DNA of 64,000 bases, taken from Perognathus longimembris pacificus. Taxonomy: Eukaryota; Chordata; Mammalia; Rodentia; Heteromyidae. The notes below the pieces were generated by a model. That model saw only the letters and a list, made by a program, of their open reading frames with translations, did not search any database and was not told where the DNA came from. The stretch spans positions 56,259,934 to 56,323,933 of the forward strand of contig NC_063169.1 in the NCBI RefSeq assembly GCF_023159225.1. Reading direction: 5' to 3'. The stretch's first letter is position 1; each line of letters opens with the position of its first letter. Made by a program: the position numbers and the translations under genes. Of the stretch, positions 21,986-33,798 are shown piece after piece.

Positions 21986-22221
21986 ATTTTGTTGTTGTTG
22001 TTCTTCATGTTTGAACTCTGGCCCTGGGCACTGTCCCTGAGCGTCCCTGCTTAAGGCTAGCACTCTACCACTTGAGCCAAAGCACCATTCTGGTTTTTTG
22101 GTGGTTAATTGGAGATAATAGTCTCATGGAGTTTTCAGCCCTGGCTGGCTTTGAACCATGATCCTCAGATCTCAACTGCCTGAGTAGCTAGGATTACAGG
22201 CATGAGCCACTGGCGCTTGGC
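21986..22221 (-). mobile_element. Composite SINE (ID-like right half, B1-like left half)
   Basis: On the minus strand the B1-like half is clear: the complement of GCCTGTAATCCTAGCTACTC lies at 22180-22203, and of GGTTCAAAGCCAGCCAGGGC at 22137-22160. The ID-like right half (CTCTACCACTTGAGCCAAAG) lies at 22064-22083, and the GTT-repeat tail at 21990. The duplication TTAAGATACTC is present at 21975-21985 and 22222-22232. Confidence 0.88.
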
Positions 22222-22267
22222 TTAAGATACTCTTAAGTAATTCTTTCTAAATCACCTACCAAACTGC

Positions 22268-22580
22268 CTGCCTTCCTTCCTTCCTTCCTTCCTTCCTTCC
22301 TTCCTTCCTTCCTTCCTTCCTTCCTTCCTTCCTTCCTTCCTAACTCCCTCTCTCCCTCCCTTCCTCCCTTCTTTCCTCCCTTCATTTCCCCTTCTTTCTA
22401 ACCTTCCTTCCATTCTCTTCCTCTTTCTATCTGCCTTTGATCCATCTTTTCTCCCTTCCTTCCTCCTTCCTCATCTCTCACTCTCTCTTATTATCTAGCA
22501 CCATCATATATATAGACAATTTCTTTCTTTCTTTCTTTCTTTCATCCTTTCTTCCTTCCTTCCTTCCTTCCTGTCTGTCT
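22268..22580. repeat. (CCTT)n microsatellite in a long pyrimidine tract
   Basis: About 18 tandem CCTT units run at 22269-22340, followed by CCCT/TCCC variants to 22440 and further TTTC and CCTT runs at 22525-22572. One strand is almost purely pyrimidine, which favours triplex (H-DNA) formation. The open frame over 22437-22691 is a translation artefact of the repeat. Confidence 0.95.
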
Positions 22581-22765
22581 ACTTACTTATCTCTATCTAT
22601 ATCATTTTTCTGTCTATCTACCATCTGTCTATTCCCAGTTATGTTTCTATCCCTGTCATCAACAGTATGGCTTATTAAGAAAATGTGTTAGAATATCTGC
22701 AGTCAAAAAGTCAAAGCTGTATTTCATCCTATCATATACCTACATTTTCCTATATATTGACAGCA
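22581..22765. repeat. Degenerate (CTAT/CTGT)n tail of the pyrimidine tract
   Basis: GTCTGTCTACTTACTTATCTC, then CTATCTACCATCTGTCTATTC. It grades into non-repetitive sequence by about 22,660. Confidence 0.6.
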
Positions 22766-22769
22766 CTAC

Positions 22770-22892
22770 AATCTGAATTCAGGGTACTGTGCTTGTTAGT
22801 CAGGTGCCCTACTACTTGCTAGATTTCATCCTCTTGACTAGCTAGGATATCAGGTATCTGTCATCAACATCTAGCCTAGGTGCTTGGCTTTT
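22770..22892 (-). mobile_element. Degenerate SINE fragment
   Basis: GACTAGCTAGGATATCAGGTATCTGTCATCAAC is a decayed complement of the B1-like GTAATCCTAGCTACTC region. The preceding GTGCTTGTTAGTCAGGTGCCCTACTACTTG resembles the complement of an ID-like monomer. It ends TAGGTGCTTGGC, as other composite copies end. Confidence 0.5.
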
Positions 22893-24997
22893 GAAACAAA
22901 CTTAAATTTTCTTGTCATTGGTTTTTCTATCTCTAGAGTGGTGGTTATAATATAGTCTTCAGGTGACAGGAAGATTATTATTAGCTTTATTCTTGCTTAT
23001 TGGGTTAGTGTGTAGATATTTGTATTAGGGAGTTATTTCATGGTTTCTTGATTCATTTTTACATTCTTGTTTAATAAGAAAATCTCCATGTATGTTGGAT
23101 GGTAACTGAAAAACATCTTCTGTGGCTGCTTTAGCATTGCATTGAATAGAATGTTAACAATCTTCATTCATCTGTTGAAAGTCAGCTCTAATCAGTTCTA
23201 TTAGTTCCCTTAAAGAAGAGAACCTAGAGTGCTCCCTTGTCATTTCTACATAATGGAAAAGAAAATAAACAAACAAATAAAAACCCTACAACACCCTCTA
23301 AGAACCAAGAGTGTTCAGACACTGAATCTTCTAGCATGTTGATCTTGAACCTGCTGCCAGTTGAACTATGAAAATATACATTGGCTTAAAGGAAAAGCAA
23401 AGACATGATTTTAATTCCTTCCTTTCATACCAATATTCGTACATGTGTTACCTTTCCCATGACTTCATTTAATTCTTTCTTCCTTTTCATCCTTCATGTT
23501 TTTAGTTTTTCCAACTGAATAAAATATTTTAAAGAACCTTACATCATTTTTAGGATTGATGTTTGACAAAATATTTATCCATGTATATCATTTCCGGGAA
23601 AATGATTTGACCTACAGCAGTTTTGCTCTACATGTAACTATTCTAGTAATTCAAATGCAGCTTTCATAAAAGGGTTCAAACAATTGAAACATATTTGAAA
23701 AGGTCATTGGATATGTGAACATGATGAAAGTAGCACTAAGAGTAGACTAAGAAGGAAAGAAAGGAGAGGGACAAAGGAGAAATTGATAAAAACAAAATAA
23801 AAAGAAGAAGAAAGAGGAGAACTTACTGCAGGATCTGCTGCCAAAACAGAGAAATTGAATTGAGTTTATTCAGGAGGAAAATGAATGTTGGAGTGGATGC
23901 CTCATGCAAGATCACATGGCACTTGCAAAAATCAAAACCCTTTAAACTCTGCTATTCTTTAGAATTAAAGTCATGAATTCAAATTTCATTTTATTCTTTG
24001 CCTTTCATCTGATTCATTAATCTCACAAGTAACTTTGGAACCAAGAGGGGTTTTTCATCTGCTCCATGCTACTACATCCTGAGAGAATTTAACTTTGTCC
24101 CGAAATGACATCTGAAGCCAATATTTATAACTCAGTTCTGTCCTTGCCAAGTTTCCTGTGCTAATGATCTTAAGCTTCAACAACAGCTGCCATGTAGATG
24201 AATTGCAAGGTACTTTGGGAGCTATATGAACATATCACACAGCTTATATCACACATATATTTTCTCTATCACCTCTGGATTAAAATGTCACCTATTTTAA
24301 GAATTTCTAGCAAAGTACAAAGAAAAATGTGACCACACATACTATAGCTGACTGAAAATTCAGAGTAAAAATTAAGGTTGACAGCATGTCATTATCGCAC
24401 AAATTAGATTGGACATAAAAATTAATCTTTGGGATTTATAGAAGGGCAAAGTTATAATTCCTTTGTATTTCCATTCATTTTTTTTTGTTTAAAGAAAATA
24501 TAAGAAGGGAACCAGTTACCAGAATTTTATGGATAATTAATTCAGAGGTCACTCAAGGTTATAAAATGGCTTGATAGAGTTTTGGAATAGCCCTTTAAAC
24601 CATGCCTTTACTATGGCTTACTAAGTAAATGATTCTAGTATAATATTTCTCTCCAATACACGCAATAGTCTCAACATATTAAATCTGTTTTTAAAAGTAA
24701 AAGCACATTTGATTGTGATACATTCTGTTTCTATGGAAATTGCTATTAAGGAAACCTACTAGGTCTGATTATAAGAACCTCATTAAAAACAAAGAAAAAC
24801 AAACAAAAAACAAGATTGAGATGTTCTTCTCAGCTAATACTGGATGGCTCTCAAAGAGAAGAATCTGGGAAGTTTTTTAAAACACTATGGTACATTCTTT
24901 GAGGTAAACTAAGATAATGTTTCAGTAAGAATACAACAACAAAACATAAACCAACAACAAAGAAAAAAAAACACACCAAAAAGTAAACAAAAACTCT
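22893..24997. other. AT-rich stretch, no gene seen
   Basis: A purine-rich patch (AAGAAGAAGAAAGAGGAG) occurs at 23745-23820. No exon-like context or recognised repeat was found. Confidence 0.35.
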
Positions 24998-25139
24998 AGC
25001 CAGGTACCTGCAATCCAAGCTACCCAGAAGATTAAGACCTGCTTTGAAGCTAGACTGGTCTAAAAAAATCCTTGAGACTTCATCTTAAATTAACCGTGAA
25101 TAAGCTGACCTGGAGGCATGGCTCAAGCAGATTAGGATG
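24998..25139 (+). mobile_element. Composite SINE, degenerate
   Basis: GCCAGGTACCTGCAATCCAAGCTACCCAGAAGATTAAGACC preserves the B1-like order, and the segment near 25115 (GGAGGCATGGCTCAAGCAGA) preserves the start of the ID-like right monomer. Truncated on the right. Confidence 0.65.
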
Positions 25140-25683
25140 TCAATTAAAGCAACTATCTTAGCTGTTAGTAGTGCCACAATAAACACATAGGTGCAGGTAT
25201 GTCTTTGGTATGCTGATTTGCTATGAGATAACTCAATTTTATAGTTGATATATTTTTAGTTTTTTAGGAACCTCTGCACTCTGCTTCATTATGACTGTAG
25301 TAATCCGTAAGAGTTCCTTTGCTCCACATCCTTTCTAGTATTTATTATTATTTTTTCTTCCATTCATGCCCATCAACAGATCAATGGCTGAAGAAACTGA
25401 TTTTTATATACAATGTAATATTATTCATCCCCGAAGAAAGATTTTGTCATATACAGCAAAATGGATGGAACTGCAGGACATTTTGTTCATGAAATAAGTC
25501 AAACACAGAATGATAAGATTCACCCATTCTCTCTCTCAGATGTAGAAGCCAGAAGAAATGTCAACCTGCAAATAAAACAGTGTTTACTGGAAAATTGGGG
25601 AAGGGGGACATGAAGAATGGTCAGGTTTGTCAAGTATAGAAATAACCTGCTACCATGTACAATTAATATGCATTGATAAAAAT
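25140..25683 (+). mobile_element. Ancient LINE-1, 3' part of ORF2 and 3' UTR
   Basis: GTGCCACAATAAACACATAGG, ATTCATGCCCATCAACAGATC, TATACAATGTAATATTATTC, GCAAAATGGATGGAACTGCA and ATGAAATAAGTCAAACACAG occur in the order of the end of mammalian L1 ORF2. They are followed by a 3' UTR with GGGGAAGGGGGACATG and a TTGATAAAAATTC end. It is much more divergent than the rodent-specific L1 copies here. Confidence 0.8.
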
Positions 25684-26974
25684 TCTATCGGATAAAGATT
25701 TTACATAATTATCCATATCCCCAAAGGAAAAGACACAGGTAAACACTACAATAAGGGAATTTAACAGGGTCAGATTGTAAGCACCCTTTTTCCAAATCTG
25801 TTGCAAACAAAGAGTAATTATCATTAGATCTGTTGTCCCAACTCTAGGACTATAACACTACTCTGCATTAGTAGATTGTGATGAGAGGAGCCACAGTTAT
25901 TTAACTATAGCAATTTATTTGCTATATTAATCACTAGAACAGTAGGCCCCAGGGGGTACAAGACTCCCAGATTCATAAAATCTTCATATTCATCCTAATT
26001 TTTCAAGACTGCTAGCTGACACTTTCTACATAAGCACCATGTATATTAGATAAGTGGATGAACAGAATGTATTGCTTTTCATTCATGTGTTTTCATCTTG
26101 TAACTTCCTTGATGGTAAGATTTCTCTTCTTTACCTTCTGTTTTCTGTTGCTAATGCCATTGATTTAAAAATCACATCTATTTATTTCCCCAGAGTCTTC
26201 CTTTTCGTTCTCCCATAAGTTACTGTTCTATATTGGAGCCTTCATAAACTGCATTGCATTTACTTAGATACACCAGTAACTTAAGTGTTATTTGCATCCG
26301 AATTTAAGTAGGAGTTCATTTACATTTTTGCTGAAGTAGTCCATTTTATTCACCTTACTCACATATTCCTACTGATTTCACATTACGATCAGAGATTTTG
26401 TATATTCCATTTATCTTAAGTAATACCATGCATATTTTGCAGCATAAACATACTATTAGAATATGCTTGTCTTAAAAGAACTTGCCTTCTTAATTTCCCA
26501 GAAATTCGGAGTTAGAACAGAGGACCCAGCATTGTCAATCAGCAGTCAGCATATTACATAGCTTTTCATTTTCTAGTTTAAGCTTGGACTCACTTCATTT
26601 GTACCTGGGATCTATAAGCTATGAATTATAGTTACTTTACAAAATGGCAGGGTTGCTATTTTTACTTAATATCTTAATGAAAAGTACATTTTCTTCATTA
26701 ATATTCAACGAGAATTGGAAGTGAAACTAAAATACTACCATGTGTTGTGTTTTCTGTAAGTATGTTGTATGTCACAATTGAAAGAGATTAGAGTAGAAGG
26801 AACATTTGAAAGAAGATGAGCAAATGACATCCAGTGACAATCAGCAGTGAAATTTCTCCATGGAAAGGAACGGAGTTTATTTGCGAAATGAGTTAGCAAA
26901 TATATTTGGTAGTGGAAAATCCAAAATGGAATCTCCAAGTGTCTGCATAAGAGTAGAACTTCCTGCTGGAGGCG
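25684..26974. other. AT-rich stretch, no gene seen
   Basis: No recognisable element. The minus-strand frame at 26735-26938 has no domain. Confidence 0.35.
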
Positions 26975-27043
26975 ATGGGAGAGAGAGACAAGACAGAGAC
27001 AGAAACAGAGACAGAGACAGAGACAAACAGAGATAGACAGCGA
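26975..27043. repeat. (AGACAG/AGAGAC)n simple repeat
   Basis: Hexamer-like purine-rich units with interspersed AAACAG and ATAGAC variants. The serine/leucine/valine-rich minus frames at 26877-27165 are read through this repeat. Confidence 0.9.
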
Positions 27044-29084
27044 GAATGATGAATGATTCTGGACAAAGCAGCAAAGAGAAAACCGAAGGCTATAGAGTAG
27101 CTCATTTTGATTGCTTCCATATCCAAACTAAGAAAGCTGCTGGGTGGTGCTACTAGATTTGTCATAACAAAAACCTACATTTTGAAATTTTTGTTTTGTT
27201 TTGTTGTTTTAATGAAGCAAGTTGTCACTATGGTTTTTTGCTTTATTTCTTTGTTGGCCTCATGGTTCTTCTGACATGGTCTTTCAAATGCTGGGGTTAT
27301 AGACATGGGTCTGCAGATCTGGACAATCCCACTCCTTCTTGAGGAGTCTTATTTAGAATGTACATTTTTGAGTGAGGAGGTGGTATGGGTACATATTTTA
27401 GTCAAAATCTAAATTAAGTTTGTGTTAATTTGTTGGTTTTATTTTTAAAGTCAAGTTTACAGTAAGAACTCATGCTGGAAAACTCATTTTATACTTTTGG
27501 GATCAAATCGTTCCTTATTTGGTAGGATAGTCATTTACACTGGCATTACGTTAAATAAAAACTTGCTCTAATTTGATGGCATTTGTTGGATCACTGCTGT
27601 ATTCTTGTATTTCAATCTGTTTTCTTGCATTGTTTGTTAATGCTTCATTGCACAGAAAGACTGAAATCCTGCCATTATATATTTTCTTTGTAATTGAATT
27701 TCACTTAATCTTTTGAAAACCAGAAAATTCATTGCAAAGCAATGGACATTTTAGCTTAATTGGCCCTTTCTTCACACTTAGTTGTAAATATTCTAAAGAT
27801 TCTCCTTGGGACTTTAGAGATTGTCATATGTCCAACAGCAAAATCTACCATATAGTAGTGTTTTATACATAATAGGAAAGGATGTGTAGAGAGCCAGATT
27901 GAATGGGTGAGAGAAAAGATTTTTGTTCCACAAAGTGAGAATCAGTTTTGGGCCAGCATAGCTTCTTTAATAAATAGCAGTTCTATAATCAGGGAGGTCC
28001 TAGATAGATACTTAGCCTAAAACATAAGAAAAAAAGTGTTCTAAATTCAAGTGCTTGCTAGTCTCCAAATAGTTGTAGAAAGTTGTAGGTTTTCATTTTG
28101 AGATCTCAGATTTGAGAGCTCACTCTTAGTTGAGTGTCTGTGTGTGTGTATGCGCACTTGCACGCGCACATGTGCAGATGTATGCAGATTCACAAATATA
28201 TAATGGTAATCTCTGTTAATGCTGAACTGAACTGTAAGATGAACCTTCCTTGTCACACCTGAAAGATTCTGAAAATTTTCACACTGATTAGTTTTAGTGC
28301 AATGCATTTCTTGTCTTCTTATTCAGAGGACAAGTGTTTTTGCTTCCCATTGGATACACTTGGAAAAACCTAAATGTATAATCACAAAGCAAGTTAAATT
28401 ATAACAAGGACACCTTTATTTCACTGTTCGAAAGAATGGAGTAGAGTGAGGTGGGTCAGAGGTTATGTTCCTCTCACATAGATGATGAGAGATAGCACAG
28501 CTTGCATTCTCTTGATTTGTAATGGAAATTAGACCCAGTGTGGGGCATCTTACCTTTTAAGCCATGACATTTTAGAAATTATACATTCTAAGCAGGCTAG
28601 ATAATATTTTAAACAAAACACCATTGAAAATCCAGTTCATCGGAGTTAGGACACATACTCAATTGCTTATTTTTATATTGTAGTATTTTTGGCTTTAAAA
28701 TCATGATGAAGTAACACCAAAAGCAAATGGGCCATATTATGCACAAATTGTTTGCTAAATCTAAATTGCTAAATTGAGGGATTTTTTTCCACAGCTGTGT
28801 CAGAACAAAAATATATTTAGCTACAAATATATAGAATTTCAATGTGTTTTGAAGGTGGGAAACTATGTTAGGCTTTTATTGTGAAACTGATTTTAAAAAG
28901 GATGTAATTTTTTAAACTTTGTTTCTTAGACAGAAAATTCATATTCCTGAGCAAATCTTTTCCACATTAGCATTCCTTGGGACATGTGTCTCATTTGGCC
29001 CATAAACTCCTGAAAACGAATTACAAAAGAAGTCTATTGTGATAAAGGAAGAATGGATGGATGGATGGTGACATTAAAACTGAA
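27044..29084. other. AT-rich stretch, no gene seen
   Basis: A short CTGGGGTTATAGACATGGGTC string near 27290 may be a relic of a SINE, too short to call. A TGTGTGTGTATGCGCACTTG patch with CACGCGCACATG (28136-28170) is an unusual CpG-containing alternating purine-pyrimidine stretch. A GGAT repeat (GGATGGATGGATGG) sits at 29053. Confidence 0.35.
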
Positions 29085-29240
29085 TATCTAACCATGTGCT
29101 AGTGGTTCATGCCTGTAATCCTAGTTACTCAGGAGGCTGCTGAGCAGTTCAAAGAGCTGAGAGATAGCAAACAGCCACAGAGTTCATGCTCCAGGACCCG
29201 CCCCCTCCTCGCCCTGCCTTGAATGCAAGCAAAAAACAAT
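29085..29240 (+). mobile_element. B1-like SINE fragment
   Basis: ACCATGTGCTAGTGGTTCATG, CCTGTAATCCTAGTTACTCA and GGAGGCTGCTGAGCAGTTC are the 7SL-derived left half of the composite SINE. The ID-like right half is not visible; a short A-rich tail near 29230 may close it. Confidence 0.7.
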
Positions 29241-29339
29241 GAACTAAACAACCCTGAATGTCTGTAGCACAAAACAGCTTGGGCTCTAGGAGATGCATAA
29301 TGACTCAAAAATTTGAAACTGTTATCTATGTAGTAATAC

Positions 29340-29500
29340 TATTCAATGCATATGTGATCGAAGTAGGAAAATTCAAGTGATGGGTTAAGTTGGGAGAAAT
29401 AGGGAGAATGATGAAAAGGGTAATATTGATCAATATGCATTGTACTTATAAGCTGACATGTTGAATAGTACAACATTGTCACAGTCAATTAAAACATTCT
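29340..29500 (+). repeat. Possible old LINE-1 3' UTR piece
   Basis: GGGAGAAATAGGGAGAATGATGAAAAGGG followed by AATATGCATTGTACTTATAAGC resembles the terminal part of old rodent/mammalian L1 copies. No tail or duplication is visible. Confidence 0.35.
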
Positions 29501-29699
29501 CAACAAGAGCTCATTGCAAAAGAATTTCTCAACTCCCAAATGAATTTAATACTGCTAACTAGTAGGTCTCTGTTTTTTTCAGTCCTTAACTGGATAATTC
29601 AGGAAGAAAAAACAATGAGAAAATGTTTACTTTAGATATGATAAGATTATTAAACTGAAAATTATTGGTTTGCACAAAGAAGATATTACGCTAGTAGCT

Positions 29700-30455
29700 T
29701 TAGTATGGTAAACTACGTTCATTCCAGCACTATTTACCACAGCTAAAACAGGGCATCAACCCAGATGCCCCTCAGCAGATGAATGGATCAAGAAATTGTG
29801 GTGTATATACACAGTGGAATGCTATGCCTCTATCAGAAAGAATGACATTGCCTCATTTGTAAAAAATGGAAAGGCTTGGGGGAAAAAATCATACTAAGTG
29901 AAATGAGTCAAACCCAAAGAAACATAGACTCTATGGTTTCCCTCATTGGTGGTAATTAGTACACGTCTAGGATAGTCCTAGCACATGATCACAATAGCTA
30001 TGTACATATGATCACATAAGATGATGCTAAGTGAAATGAATTCCTAGTTACAGAAATAAGTGGTTTGTCATTGTTGTTGTTATTTTTTAACATACTATGT
30101 GAAACTATTTCTTTTTTTCTTTTTCTTATTTTCCCTGTGGTTTAGCCTCTATTGTCACTGTATTTGATTTTGGTACTCTGGGTATTGTATATATGTTTGT
30201 CTGAATCAAGGAAGGGAAGTAGAGCATCAAAATGGTGAGACAAAGGGTAAAAGGTGAACGAATGAAACAACAATACTTACAAGACAATATGCTGTTAACC
30301 AACTGTACAACTGGGGGGGGGAGTTGAAGGGGAAGGGAAGGTGGAAGAAAAATGTGAGAGAAGACAACAAGCTTGACAAGAAAATGTACTCACTGCCTTA
30401 TGTGTGTACTTGTAACCCCAACACCCTGACAATAAAAATTAAAAAAAGTAAATGC
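29700..30455 (+). mobile_element. 5'-truncated LINE-1 (end of ORF2 plus 3' UTR)
   Basis: ACTACGTTCATTCCAGCACTA, CAACCCAGATGCCCCTCAGC, AGATGAATGGATCAAGAAATT, GTATATACACAGTGGAATGC and GTATCAGAAAGAATGACATTG-like strings give the end of ORF2. The 3' UTR follows from about 29940, with a G-rich tract (30312-30345) and an ACCCTGACAATAAAAATTAAA end. It lies about 240 bp upstream of the full-length L1 on the same strand but is a separate, older insertion with a different 3' terminal motif. Confidence 0.88.
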
Positions 30456-30698
30456 ATGAAAAAGATATTATGAAGATATAGTGACCATATTCTCTCAATC
30501 TTCACAACTTGTACAACTACTGCTACTAATAAAAACATGCTAAATAATAATACTAAAATATAATTAAATTTTAAAATCTAGATCCTTAGGCATTATGGGA
30601 AGATCATCGTTGGTGAATTTTTCTTAGAGTTATGGTATGAAGTTAACTAAAAAGAAATTGCAAAATGTAATTTTTTTGTTCCAAATTAAAAACTTTAG

Positions 30699-32658
30699 GA
30701 CTTTGGGAAGACAGCGGAGGAGCTGCAGAGCCCAAGCTGAGCTCCCTCTGACATCGCAGTTTTCTCACCCCATAGAAACTTTTGCCTCTAGAAAGACAGC
30801 CAGAATAAGTTCTAACAGTACAGGGATTCTGGCCAGGAAGGAAAAATCGACTTTGCTCATCTGAAAACACAGATTTGAGCTCCGGGCAACGTCCCACCAC
30901 CGCGCCAGTGCCGACACCGGCACAGCGCCCGGCACAGCAACCTGCACTCTGTGCAGCTAAAGCACACAGCATAGACCAGGGAGAAATCCTCCAGACGGCG
31001 GATGAGCATGGACGACCTGAAATCGCAGAGAAAGTGTGAGTACCCCACGAAAGATATTCTCACTCGTGCCCATGGAGCAGCTTCTGGAAGGCAGCCCTTC
31101 CCCCACTGCCAGAGCAAAGCACCATCTTTGCCACTGGCATAGGGTCAGACCAGATTGGAACTAAAGCGGGCCTGGGGAAAGCGAAGTCAAAGGAGCCATC
31201 CTTGAAAAGGGCAAGAGGGACCAACCAGTGAGAGCCAGCTCCACCCAGGAGAATGCCCCCTGCTCAGGCGGGAGGCGTGTCCAGGGCCTCAGCTTAGCCA
31301 GAGGTGCCTTGCCCTGCCCACCCAAATTTCTAAATGGTGAGCAGCTCCTGGCAGCACAGAAACACCAGACAGGGGAACAAACAGTTCCTGAGAAAGTTAA
31401 ACGGTCCCGTCACAGAGGAAGCTCAATTCCCAGCCTGAAACGGAGCTGCATTCCATAGCCACCTCCGCCAAGGAGGCCGCCCCGCCCAGGAGGGAGGAGC
31501 CTCCCCCAGGCAAGCAACTCTCAGCCGGGTAAAACAGGCCAGAGGCGCCCCGCCCTGCTGAGTCCACAGCCTATTCAAAGGCAGGCATTAAAGGCAGCGG
31601 CCCCACAGTAGACAGAGGAGCCACGGTTCCTGAGACTGCTCAAGTCCCCATCTACAGAGGACACCCAAGGCCTACCTGCAAGCTGTGTGAACCACAGAGA
31701 CCCAGGATTGCACCAACAGGGGAGAAGGGTCAGAACAAAACCACCCCCTGCAAACTGAAATCAAATCAAACCCAGCCAATCAGGAAAATAGACTGCAGAC
31801 CATCGCAAGGAAACCAGAGACTGGGGAAAGACCACCCAAACAAGGAGGACTCCATTTTTTTTTTTTCTTTTCAAACATTTTTTAAACTTTAAAAAAAAAT
31901 TTTTTTTTTCACTTCTGAAACGTCATCATTTTTTTTTTCTATTTTTACCTGTTTGTTTTATCAAGTTTTTTCATTTTCTGTTTGTTTGGGTTGTTCCTTT
32001 TCTGTTTTTTTTTCTTTTTAAAATAATTTTTCTCTGTTTTGTGCATCTGTCTTCCACTATTTTTACTTTATTTCTCTCTTTGCATTCTCTTTCTTTAAAA
32101 ATTACATTCCTATGAATAACACCTCCACTCTTTTCTACTAACTCTCCATTGTCTATCATTTTAACCTTGCTCTTTCTACTGATTCTACTCTTCTCCACAT
32201 TTCCACGTCACTGAAACTAAACCAAAATCATCACCCCCCCTCCCCAATACATTTTACTCTATTCTCTTTACTACCTCCAACTTACCCTCCTGACTTACTG
32301 CCTGGACCTCCAGTTTCCATCGACTCCTGGTTATTGGATAGAGGGTATCCCAGCTTAATCCAAGTAAATCAAAGGGGTTCATAGAGAAAGCCAGTCCTAA
32401 AAGAACTGAATATAAAAACAAGAATTGTGTATAGGGTTGTAACAGTAAATAAGTAACTACTGAATACAGGGCCCAGGATCAGTTGTTATATTGAAATTGA
32501 ATTCTTTAGGAACATCAAATCTAATTTTATAGACAGGTATACAGGGTATCTGTATATAATTGTGAACTTGAAAGATTTACACAACAGTGCTTGCTAAGGG
32601 CTGCTTTGGGTCTTAAACGGTGCTCACAGGTGCTGGTAGACTGGCATTCCCAATTCAA
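30699..32658 (+). promoter_or_regulatory. LINE-1 5' UTR / internal promoter region
   Basis: The region starts GACTTTGGGAAGACAGCGGA and is GC-rich with clustered CpGs (for example GGCGGATGAG, CGGGAGGCGTG) up to about 31,840. A striking T-rich tract then runs over 31,855-32,110. It precedes ORF1 directly, so it takes the position of the L1 internal pol II promoter. Promoter motifs such as a YY1 site were not clearly seen. It is about 1.96 kb, long for a rodent L1 5' UTR without visible monomer tandem repeats. Open frames on the minus strand at 30643-31117 could be antisense products but lack support. Confidence 0.75.
31852..32110 (+). repeat. T-rich tract inside the LINE-1 5' UTR
   Basis: Several poly-T and TTTTC runs (for example CATTTTTTTTTTTTCTTTTC at 31853) are interrupted by one A-rich run (CTTTAAAAAAAAATTTTTTT) near 31886, giving a local A/T palindrome. 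Because the tract lies inside a single full-length element it is either a feature of the subfamily or a nested insertion of a tail. Confidence 0.7.
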
Positions 32659-33780
32659 ATGGGCAGAAGGAACACAAGAAAGATGGCAAACAATGAAGTC
32701 TTATCCCCCACTCAAAACAAGCAGGAAGCAGAGCAGTCAATCAAAGATATAGAAGAGAACCCCCAAAATGCTCTACAAAGTCTACTGATAAACACGATAA
32801 ATGAAAAGTTTGAATCTCTTCAGTCAATTATTCTAAAGCATAAAGAGGCAAAGCAAAAATAGATGGAGAATTTCATGGCATCCACAAATAGAAAGATAAA
32901 AGAACTTCAAGAGTCAAATGAAAAGATAGCTACCCAGCTTAAAGATTTGAGAGACAACACTCAAAACTAAAGTAATGAAGTTAATGAAGTAAAGGAGTCC
33001 ATACAAGACTTAAGAAATGACATGGAAATCATCAGGAAAGACCAGTCAGAAGCAAAAGAGATTCAAAATCAAGTAGCTAGCCTACAGTCCTGACTAACTG
33101 AAGCAGAGGATCGAATTTCAGGAGCTGAAGATTCCTTAGATTCTATGGAGAAAGATCAAAAATCAATACAAATCCAGTCCAATCAACAAGACAAATCGCT
33201 ACAGGAGATTCAAGACACGATCAGGAAGCCCAATTTAAGGATAATAGATATTGAGGAAAACTTGGAGAAAGAGGTTAATGGGATAGGCAACCTATTTAAC
33301 AGAATATTAGCTGAGAACTTCCCAAATATCCAGAAGGAAAGGCCTATACAGATACAAGAAGCATTTAGAACCCCAAACCGACCAGACCAGAATAGGACAT
33401 CCCACTGACACATTGTGATCAGAACAGGATCAGTAGAGTACAAGGAAAGAATCCTTAAAGCTGTTAGGGAGAAGAAAACAATCACATATAAAGCAAAAGC
33501 AATCAGAATTACCCAAGACTTCTCAGCAGAGACCATGAAAGCAAGGAGGGCCTGGAATGAAGTATACCAAACCCTAAATAAAAATAACTACCACGCAAGA
33601 ATTCTGTACCCAGCCAAACTCTCATTCATAGCAGAAGGTCAAATAAAAGTCTTCCAAAGTAAGGAAAAACTGAAACAATATATCTCCACCAAACCAGCTT
33701 TACAGAAAATCTTCAAAGATGTACTATACAGGGATAATAATCAAGATCCCAATACAGACAGAGAAATGAACCCTAAATAG
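32659..33780 (+). pseudogene. LINE-1 ORF1 (ORF1p RNA-binding chaperone), inactivated
   Basis: ORF1p is the trimeric RNA-binding protein of the L1 ribonucleoprotein. I start it at the ATG at 32659 (MGRRNTRKMANN), the short basic N-terminus usual for the family; the upstream in-frame ATG at 32620 is less likely. The region 32740-33150 encodes the coiled-coil (heptad-like QSIKDIEENPQ and later ESIQDLRNDME blocks). The RRM region follows (33150-33410), and the C-terminal domain is clear from 33415 (ERILKAVREKK, ITQDFSAETMKARRAW, YPAKLSF, KPALQKIF). The frame is unbroken in phase but carries stops TAG 32860, TAA 32968, TGA 33091 and TGA 33406. The two TGA stops sit where CGA would be expected, so CpG decay is likely. 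It ends at TAG 33778-33780, 18 bp before ORF2. Confidence 0.93.
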
Positions 33781-33798
33781 TAAACATCAGATCAAGAA

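Noticed and set aside
22437..22691. Open frame over the pyrimidine tract
   Set aside because: It translates a CCTT/TTTC simple repeat and gives low-complexity S/P/F/L sequence.
26877..27165. Minus-strand frames resembling secreted or membrane proteins
   Set aside because: The hydrophobic SLSLSLFLSL pattern is the translation of an AGACAG repeat.
28136..28170. CpG-bearing alternating stretch as a regulatory island
   Set aside because: It is a short decayed TG/CA repeat with a few CGs; too short for a CpG island.
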